A stretch of DNA of 8,882 bases from Bacteroides sp. GTDB lineage: Bacteria; Bacteroidota; Bacteroidia; Bacteroidales; GCA-2748055. A program made the position numbers and the translations under genes. The DNA lies in the NCBI GenBank assembly GCA_011048475.1, contig DSDZ01000495.1, forward strand, positions 1 to 8,882, written 5' to 3'. Shown in pieces: positions 1 to 4,929 of the stretch. Below the pieces are notes generated by a model that made no database searches, was not told where the DNA came from, and saw only the letters and a list, made by a program, of their open reading frames with translations. Within the stretch, counting starts at the first letter, position 1. The number at the start of each line of letters is the position of its first letter.

Positions 1-339
1 ATCCTGGAAGGTGCTCCCGAAGATCTGGGGATCAGGCATGTCTTTGAGGAGCTGTTTGAAGATTCCGCGATCACTTTTGATCCCTCCGGACGCAGGTTTA
101 TCCCGCAACTGGCAAACAGGGGCACCGTGGGACTGCAAGGGGAAAGCAGCGATGCGATGCACTGGACCCGGATCGCCCTTGAACGTATGGGTTTCAGGAT
201 TTCGGAGGATCCCGCAGGGACCACCATCCTGGTATCGGGCAGGGAAGGGGACCATCGCTGGAGGCTGGTGGCGGAGCAGGAGGAGGAAACTTTTCCGGAT
301 ATCTACTCGCTGGCACGGTACTTGATTCAGGCAAAATAA
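1..339 (+). CDS. C-terminal part of an unrecognised protein (5' end outside window)
   Basis: Reading frame 1 is open from the first base of the window to a TAA at 337-339, giving the last 112 residues of a protein whose start lies off the left edge. I do not recognise the family. The fragment is soluble in character, with no membrane segment, and is rich in acidic residues and arginine. It has a mixed alpha/beta look: a run ending RRFIPQLANRG, then a helix around MHWTRIALERMGF, a likely strand around TTILVSGREG, a second around HRWRLVAEQ, and a final helix SLARYLIQ. The GTG at 127 is probably internal, because the frame upstream of it is open and protein-like. A 35-base gap separates it from the small membrane protein gene on the same strand, so the two could be co-transcribed. 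No function is proposed. Confidence 0.7.
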   Translation: MLEGAPEDLGIRHVFEELFEDSAITFDPSGRRFIPQLANRGTVGLQGESSDAMHWTRIALERMGFRISEDPAGTTILVSGREGDHRWRLVAEQEEETFPDIYSLARYLIQAK

Positions 340-374
340 TTCAGTAATTTAACCCGGCTAAAAAACCTGCACAG

Positions 375-602
375 ATGAAAGTTAAAAGAATCATTGCCTA
401 TACCCTTGCCGTGATCGTACTGCTTTTCTCCGCGGTGGCGATCCTGGGCATATGGGAGATCATTGATATTGAGGATCTGATCATCCGCATGTTCAAATCA
501 CTCATGGTCATCCTCGCCGCAGCGGCTGTGATCGTGCTGATCTTTTCCATCCTCGACCGTCCGGAACGGCACGAGCGAAGGAACGAAGAGGAAGTCAGCT
601 GA
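375..602 (+). CDS. Small two-helix inner-membrane protein of unknown function
   Basis: A 75-residue protein starting at ATG 375 with MKVKRIIAYT. Two hydrophobic stretches, about residues 6-27 and 40-60, are long enough to cross the membrane. They are joined by a short loop containing acidic residues (EIIDIEDL), and the protein ends in a strongly charged tail (DRPERHERRNEEE). The basic start and charged tail would place both ends in the cytoplasm under the positive-inside rule, which is an inference. Nothing identifies a function; such small membrane proteins are common and poorly conserved. The stop codon TGA at 600-602 lies within the 3' end of the convergent glycosyltransferase gene, so the genes overlap by 8 bases. 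It follows the unrecognised gene by 35 bases and may share its transcript. The composition is clearly that of a membrane protein, so I consider it a real gene. Confidence 0.75.
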   Translation: MKVKRIIAYTLAVIVLLFSAVAILGIWEIIDIEDLIIRMFKSLMVILAAAAVIVLIFSILDRPERHERRNEEEVS

Positions 603-1710
603 GGAGCCTGGCGATCTTTTCTGCGCCGGTCCTGTTGGAGTATTCTGAAAGGACCTTCATCCGGGTCCGGATCTCGGTTTCCGTGAAAGGGACATCCATC
701 AGTTCGTTCAGCCTTTCCAAGGTATTCCGGTCCCCGTCAACCAGGTGGCACAACTGATCCAGTCCCGTCCCTTCCACCATCTGGCGGTTGACAAGGCAAT
801 GCCTGCCTGCATGCAGGGCATGCAGCAGTTTCAGCTTCATTCCGGTGGACTGGGAGGTGAAGAGGAGGTTTACATGGGCGTTTTGCAGGAGGTCGTCCAT
901 CCGTTCTTCGGAAGGACAAGCGATCATGGTAATATTGGGATATTTTCCGACCATGCGCCTGAGCCTTTCCGGGGGATCTTTCCCTGCCACGATCACCGGG
1001 ATCCGGGTGCGGGATAGAACCTTTTCAGTCAGACGTGTGAAAATTGCCGAGTTTTCAGGCACGCTCAGATTGCCGTGAAAAAGAACATAATCACCGGTGC
1101 CGGAAAGGGAGGTCACTTCACTGAACCTGTGAAACGGGGGAATGAAAAGCGCATCATGATATTTCCCGTTGAAATATGCGGTCTCATGCCTGGCAATGCA
1201 CAACAGATGATCCGCGCGCTCCAGGACGCTTTCATAACGGAGCAGCTTGCCCGATTCGCTCCTGAGGAAGATTTTTCTGAAAAGATTCGTTTCACTCCGC
1301 GCAAGCAACCGGTAGTACTGGTGCTCGATGTTGTGGGTCCGCACAAACACCTTTTTACCGGCTCCGGCGCAGAGGTTCAGCAGGGAGGTGGAATGCAATC
1401 CTTCAAAAAGCACCGGAAAAGAATCCCGGAGGAGGTTAACTGGCATGGATTTTGATGTTCTTGTGGAGACGATGTAGGGTGTTTGCCCGAGAAAATATCT
1501 CAACCCGGACCTTCGCGGGTAATAATGGACCCTCATGCAGACCTCTTCGAGTTCTTTGGCAGGCTTTCGGCCATATGTGTAACAATGGAGGATCACCTGG
1601 ATCCCAGCCTCTTTCAGGGCCCGGATTTTATAGAACACATCGATCACGCCACCGTAATCGGGGGGATAGGGCACGTCGAAAGAAATAATATGAAGATATC
1701 TTTGAGGCAT
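595..1710 (-). CDS. GT-B fold glycosyltransferase (family 4/1-like)
   Basis: A 371-residue protein that probably transfers a sugar from an activated nucleotide-sugar donor to a glycan or lipid acceptor at the cytoplasmic face of the membrane. The N-terminal half has the usual opening of this group: a strand, then a proline/glycine-rich loop (YPPDYGGVIDVFYKIRAL, residues 15-32). The motif RTHNIEHQYY (124-133) is typical of bacterial family-4-like enzymes. The C-terminal half starts near 205 with YVLFHGNLSVPEN. It contains the donor-site pattern GMKLKLLHALHAGRHCLVN (290-308), in which the usual glutamate of the E-x7-E type motif is replaced by histidine. Length is normal for a single-domain GT-B enzyme. 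No signal peptide or membrane helix is seen, and no other polysaccharide genes lie nearby, so substrate and pathway are unknown. The start is the ATG complementary to 1708-1710. It overlaps the convergent small membrane protein gene by 8 bases and is divergent from argS. Confidence 0.88.
   Translation of the reverse strand: MPQRYLHIISFDVPYPPDYGGVIDVFYKIRALKEAGIQVILHCYTYGRKPAKELEEVCMRVHYYPRRSGLRYFLGQTPYIVSTRTSKSMPVNLLRDSFPVLFEGLHSTSLLNLCAGAGKKVFVRTHNIEHQYYRLLARSETNLFRKIFLRSESGKLLRYESVLERADHLLCIARHETAYFNGKYHDALFIPPFHRFSEVTSLSGTGDYVLFHGNLSVPENSAIFTRLTEKVLSRTRIPVIVAGKDPPERLRRMVGKYPNITMIACPSEERMDDLLQNAHVNLLFTSQSTGMKLKLLHALHAGRHCLVNRQMVEGTGLDQLCHLVDGDRNTLERLNELMDVPFTETEIRTRMKVLSEYSNRTGAEKIARLLS
1697..1704 (+). 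promoter_or_regulatory. Possible -7 promoter element TATCTTTG, reading toward argS
   Basis: The eight bases TATCTTTG match the Bacteroidota -7 consensus TAnnTTTG exactly and are identical to the element directly before argS. The box lies inside the start of the glycosyltransferase gene, on the opposite strand. Transcription would begin near 1710 and run into the AT-rich gap up to the terminator at 1924-1958. I see no good -33 TTG element at the expected distance, and the six fixed bases would occur by chance about twice per strand in a window this size. It also coincides with ordinary codons of the gene on the other strand. It is a candidate only. Confidence 0.25.
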
Positions 1711-1744
1711 ATTAAACCTTCGCTGGCTTCTCCGGTCTAAATGT

Positions 1745-1752
1745 TAAAGATA
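1745..1752 (-). promoter_or_regulatory. Possible -7 element for the glycosyltransferase gene
   Basis: Read on the - strand, 1752 to 1745 is TATCTTTA, one base different from the Bacteroidota consensus TAnnTTTG. It would put the transcript start near 1738, about 28 bases before the glycosyltransferase ATG. No clear TTG element is visible at the -33 distance, so the assignment is weak. Confidence 0.25.
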
Positions 1753-1897
1753 AATGAAATAATATTAACATTTTTTAGTACTTTTTTTTGATGGTCCGCG
1801 CAACAAATCGAAAGATTGCCGCGTTAAATAGTTAAAGAAAGTTTTTTGATTATCAGATAGATAATTTCGTTCTTTTCTCTACATTTCTTTTCATAGA

Positions 1898-1924
1898 TTT
1901 AGTTTTAGGGTTAGTTTAGTTTTA
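1898..1924. repeat. Short direct repeat TTTAGTTTTA, two copies
   Basis: The ten bases TTTAGTTTTA occur exactly at 1898-1907 and again at 1915-1924, a 17-base period, with the related TTAGTTTAG between them. The second copy runs directly into the left arm of the terminator. It could be a binding site or simple low-complexity drift in AT-rich DNA; nothing distinguishes the two. Confidence 0.4.
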
Positions 1925-1958
1925 AGATCCCCCGGCGCCAGTCGGGGGATCTTTTTTT
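1924..1958 (+). terminator. Strong intrinsic terminator, + strand
   Basis: Bases 1924-1936 (AAGATCCCCCGGC) pair with 1941-1953 (GTCGGGGGATCTT) in a 13-bp stem with one G-U pair and the four-base loop GCCA. The stem runs directly into seven T residues at 1952-1958. On the - strand the hairpin is followed by TTAAAAC rather than a T run, so it is directional toward the right. No + strand coding gene lies immediately upstream, since the left neighbour is a divergent gene, so its target transcript is unexplained. Its T tract reaches the first base of the argS -7 element. Confidence 0.85.
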
Positions 1959-1965
1959 ATCTTTG
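1958..1965 (+). promoter_or_regulatory. argS promoter -7 element TATCTTTG
   Basis: TATCTTTG fits the Bacteroidota primary sigma factor -7 consensus TAnnTTTG at every fixed position. It lies 20 bases before the argS ATG. Transcription would start around 1970-1973, leaving a leader of about 13-16 nt with no Shine-Dalgarno sequence, as is common in this phylum. The -33 region falls within the terminator hairpin and has no recognisable TTG, so the upstream half of the promoter is poor or absent. Confidence 0.65.
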
Positions 1966-1985
1966 CACCTCAACGTCCATTGCAT

Positions 1986-3767
1986 ATGCAACGAATCGGT
2001 CAGATCATACAAACACTTGCTGCGGAAGCCGTCCGGGATCTCTGGGGAGTGATCCCCCCTGTGGATAAGATCCAGATCCAGAAGACCCGCAGGGAGTTCA
2101 CCGGCGATTTTACGGTGGTTGTTTTCCCGTTGCTTGGCATCTCCAAGCGACCGCCCGAACAAACGGGCAACCAGATGGGCATGCACATGGTGGAGCATTC
2201 AGAAATGCTCGAAAGCTTTGAGGTGATCAAGGGTTTCCTGAACCTCACCGTGTCCATGACCTACTGGAAACAGCAGCTGGACGGGGACATGCGTTCGCCC
2301 CGCTTTGGCTTCCTGGATGCTTCACAGGGATCTGCCCGCGTGATGGTTGAATTTTCCTCACCCAATACGAACAAACCCCTGCACCTGGGTCATATCCGAA
2401 ATAACCTGCTTGGCTCCTCCCTAGCGAGGATCATGGAAGCAGCTGGCAGGCAGGTCAGGAAAGTGAACCTGGTCAACGACCGCGGGATCCATATCTGTAA
2501 ATCCATGCTGGCCTGGCAGAAATGGGGCAGGGGTGAAACTCCGGCTTCCTCGGGAATGAAAGGAGACCACCTGGTGGGGAAATACTATGTGATGTATGAC
2601 CAGGCCTACAAGCGGGAGGTGGAGTCACTCGTTGAAGGGGGAATGACCAGGAAAGAAGCGGAAGCAGGAGCCCCCATCCTGGAGGAGGCAAGGGAGATGC
2701 TCAGGAAATGGGAGGATGAAGACCCGGAGGTCAGGACCCTTTGGGAAACCATGAACAGCTGGGTGTACAAGGGGTTTGAAGAGACCTACAGGCGGCTGGG
2801 TATCACGTTCGACACCATCTACTATGAGTCCGAAACCTTCAGGTTCGGAAAGGAGATCGTACTGAAGGGACTTGCCGACGGCATCCTTTACAGAGAACCG
2901 GATGGTTCCGTTTGGGCGGATCTGACCGCAGAGGGTCTGGATCGTAAACTGCTGCTCCGGTCGGACGGGACATCCGTCTATATGACCCAGGACGTGGGCA
3001 CTGCCCACCAAAGATACGGGGAATACGGATTTGACCTGCACATCTACGTTGTGGGAAATGAGCAGGACTATCATTTCAAGGTCCTTGTCCTCGTACTGAA
3101 GAAACTGGGATTTGAATGGGCTGACCGGCTGTACCACCTGTCCTACGGCATGGTGGAGCTGCCGGAAGGCAAAATGAAGTCCAGGGAAGGCACCGTGGTG
3201 GATGCGGATGACCTGATGGATGAAATGGAAACAACCGCGCGGGCAATGTCTGAAGAACTTGGCAAACTGGAAGATTACAGCCCGGAGGAACGGGACAGGA
3301 TTTGCAGGCAGGTGGGAATGGGAGCACTGAAATATTTCATACTGAAGGTCGATCCAAAAAAGAACATGACCTTCAACCCAGTGGAGTCCATCGATTTCAA
3401 CGGAAACACGGGTCCGTTCATCCAGTACACCTATGCCCGCATCCAGAGTGTGCTGAGAAAGGGCAACGGCACTGCCATGAAGGTGGGACGAGGGGAACTG
3501 AATGAGAAAGAGATCCAGCTGGTCAGGATGATCCATGACTACCCGGACATCATCACCGAAGCAGCAGATGCGCTCAATCCGTCCCTGGTCGCCAATTTCC
3601 TGTATGACCTGTCCAAAGAGTTCAATCAATTCTATCATGATTTCAGCATCCTGGGCGCCGATACGCCGGACCAGGTCTCCAAAAGGCTCCTGCTGGTTAA
3701 GGTGGTGGGCCAGGTCATTGAATCGGGGATGGGATTGCTGGGAATCGAGGTCCCGCAGAGAATGTAA
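1986..3767 (+). CDS. argS: Arginyl-tRNA synthetase
   Basis: Class I aminoacyl-tRNA synthetase that charges tRNA-Arg with arginine using ATP, in the cytoplasm. From ATG 1986 the product is 593 residues, close to the usual 560-600. The N-terminal additional domain (about 1-95) precedes the catalytic domain, where SSPNTNKPLHLGHIRNN carries the HIGH signature as HLGH at 133-136. The second class I signature appears as KMKSREGT from residue 396, an ArgRS-type variant of KMSKS. NTGPFIQYTYARIQS near 474-488 opens the DALR anticodon-binding domain, and the protein ends in the family-typical LLGIEVPQRM. A TTG in frame at 1980 would add only two residues and is less likely. The gene is divergent from the glycosyltransferase and has its own promoter box at 1958-1965. 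The TPR gene follows after 10 bases and is probably co-transcribed. Confidence 0.98.
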   Translation: MQRIGQIIQTLAAEAVRDLWGVIPPVDKIQIQKTRREFTGDFTVVVFPLLGISKRPPEQTGNQMGMHMVEHSEMLESFEVIKGFLNLTVSMTYWKQQLDGDMRSPRFGFLDASQGSARVMVEFSSPNTNKPLHLGHIRNNLLGSSLARIMEAAGRQVRKVNLVNDRGIHICKSMLAWQKWGRGETPASSGMKGDHLVGKYYVMYDQAYKREVESLVEGGMTRKEAEAGAPILEEAREMLRKWEDEDPEVRTLWETMNSWVYKGFEETYRRLGITFDTIYYESETFRFGKEIVLKGLADGILYREPDGSVWADLTAEGLDRKLLLRSDGTSVYMTQDVGTAHQRYGEYGFDLHIYVVGNEQDYHFKVLVLVLKKLGFEWADRLYHLSYGMVELPEGKMKSREGTVVDADDLMDEMETTARAMSEELGKLEDYSPEERDRICRQVGMGALKYFILKVDPKKNMTFNPVESIDFNGNTGPFIQYTYARIQSVLRKGNGTAMKVGRGELNEKEIQLVRMIHDYPDIITEAADALNPSLVANFLYDLSKEFNQFYHDFSILGADTPDQVSKRLLLVKVVGQVIESGMGLLGIEVPQRM

Positions 3768-3777
3768 GGTACAAGGC

Positions 3778-4929
3778 ATGATCAGAGTTTTATTCCTTTC
3801 AATTTTCCTGGCAGTGCTCTCTGCAGGGGCGTTCCCGCAGAAAAGCAGGGTGATTTCCGTGTTTCAGCTGATTGAGGCGGAAAAATACGATGATGCCAGG
3901 GATGCCATCGAACAGGCAGTGTGGCATGAGAAGACTTCCAGGTGGCACAGAACCTATTATGCGAAGGGATTGCTCTGTCAGAAGGCTTTCGAAGCGGGAT
4001 TCGAAAAGGAGGATAAGGAGAAGACAGGGCTTTATCCTGACCAGCTTTTTGTGGCGTATGACGCATATGAAAAAGCGCTTGAACTGGACAACAGGAACCG
4101 GCTCCGGTCCTCCATTGCCAACCAGTACTACCAGCTTGCCAATGATTTCCAGAAACTGGGGGAAAGACTTTACCGGAAAAAAGAATACGGGAAAGCCCTG
4201 GATGCATTTGAACATGCCCTGCTGGTCAGTAAGAGTCCGCTGATCTCAGCTGAAACAGATACCAGCCTGGTCTACAATGCTGCACTTGCAGCATACGAGG
4301 ACAGGAACTGGGGAAAGGCGATCAGCTATCTGACGGGACTCAATGAAGATGGTTACGCTCCCGGTACCGCCCTGCTCCTGTATCGCATCTACCTTGAAAA
4401 AGAGGATTCCCTGATGGCGGGTGAGGTGCTTTCCGAAGCGGTGGTCCGTTACGAATATGACCAGGACATCGTGCTTGAGCAGGTGGACTTCCTGGTTGAG
4501 CGTCAAAAAATGGGGGAGGCCGTCCGTTTGCTGGATAGCGCGATGGTCAGAAAACCTGAGAATGTGGTCTTTCCGTGGACATCCGGACTTGTGTACCAGA
4601 AAATGGGGGAATACGGAGAAGCCATCCGGCTTCTTAGGGAAGCAGCCGGCAGGGATCCCTCCAATCCGATGATCTATTACCACCTGGGATTGTGTTATTA
4701 TAACATCGGTGTGGCAATCAATGAAGAGGCCCGGCATATCATGAATAACGCCAGATACCAGTCAGAGAGGGAGCGGGCGCGGGAACAGTTCGCCCAGGCG
4801 GTGGAATGGCTTGAAAAGGCCCATAAAATGGATCCCGGACACAGGCCCACCATCGAAAAGCTTTACCAGCTGTATCTTCACCTCCAGATGACCGGGAAGC
4901 AGAAATCCATGGAACGGCTCCTGGAGTGA
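3778..4929 (+). CDS. Exported tetratricopeptide-repeat protein
   Basis: A 383-residue protein with a clear Sec signal peptide: MIRVLFLSIFLAVLSAG, then likely cleavage after AGA near residue 18, before FPQKS. No lipobox cysteine is present, so it should be soluble in the periplasm or loosely membrane attached. The mature part is helical TPR repeats. Convincing units include residues 135-150 (EYGKALDAFEHALL), 246-260 (GEAVRLLDSAMVRKP) and 265-296 (LVYQKMGEYGEAIRLLREAAGRDP). A terminal part, 298-350, has LGLCYYNIGVAINEEA and AVEWLEKAHKMDPG. This resembles a TPR family common in Bacteroidota, with segments such as AYEKALELD and AETDTSLVYNAALAAYED, but no specific partner can be named. The frame is open far upstream inside argS; the ATG at 3778 is chosen because it starts the signal peptide and lies 10 bases after the argS stop. 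Its stop TGA directly abuts that of the convergent DUF3078 gene. Confidence 0.9.
   Translation: MIRVLFLSIFLAVLSAGAFPQKSRVISVFQLIEAEKYDDARDAIEQAVWHEKTSRWHRTYYAKGLLCQKAFEAGFEKEDKEKTGLYPDQLFVAYDAYEKALELDNRNRLRSSIANQYYQLANDFQKLGERLYRKKEYGKALDAFEHALLVSKSPLISAETDTSLVYNAALAAYEDRNWGKAISYLTGLNEDGYAPGTALLLYRIYLEKEDSLMAGEVLSEAVVRYEYDQDIVLEQVDFLVERQKMGEAVRLLDSAMVRKPENVVFPWTSGLVYQKMGEYGEAIRLLREAAGRDPSNPMIYYHLGLCYYNIGVAINEEARHIMNNARYQSERERAREQFAQAVEWLEKAHKMDPGHRPTIEKLYQLYLHLQMTGKQKSMERLLE

Larger units (their letters stand above)
1711..1958 (+). ncRNA. Candidate small RNA or argS leader in the AT-rich intergenic region
   Basis: This region holds no convincing protein gene but ends in a strong + strand intrinsic terminator that no known + strand gene explains. 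If transcription starts just after the TATCTTTG box at 1697-1704, the product would be about 245 nt. Two foldable segments are visible. One is an imperfect hairpin at 1798-1824 closed by a GAAA tetraloop (AATC/GATT with outer GCGC-type pairs). The other is a 7-bp hairpin at 1848-1866 (GATTATC/GATAATT with one G-U), flanked by AAAGAA at 1834-1839 and TTCTTT at 1870-1875, which can also pair. The segment also contains a 14-codon frame, 1791-1835. AT-rich DNA forms weak hairpins easily, so the structural evidence is modest. I recognise no known RNA family. Confidence 0.25.

Noticed and set aside
11..325. A 104-codon frame overlapping the first partial gene
   Set aside because: It overlaps frame 1, which is open from the window edge and has a more protein-like composition. 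The alternative is dominated by Trp, Arg and Pro codons from the wrong phase.
1980..1985. TTG start two codons upstream for argS
   Set aside because: The ATG at 1986 is two codons downstream and gives a normal ArgRS beginning. Nothing favours the weaker TTG.
1711..1985. T-box riboswitch controlling argS
   Set aside because: The placement before a tRNA synthetase and the terminator invited the idea, but no T-box sequence, specifier stem or antiterminator is visible, and T-boxes are characteristic of Gram-positive lineages.
3535..3777. Upstream extension of the TPR reading frame into argS
   Set aside because: The extra residues overlap the argS C-terminus in another frame and look random. The ATG at 3778 begins a proper signal peptide.
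2625..3779. A 384-codon open frame on the - strand opposite argS
   Set aside because: It lies wholly antisense to a certain argS gene. Its translation is rich in His, Gln and Pro with no recognisable motif, which is the usual shadow of a GC-rich coding strand.
4246..4737. A 163-codon - strand frame inside the TPR gene
   Set aside because: It is antisense to a well-supported TPR gene, and its composition shows no domain, signal peptide or membrane segment.
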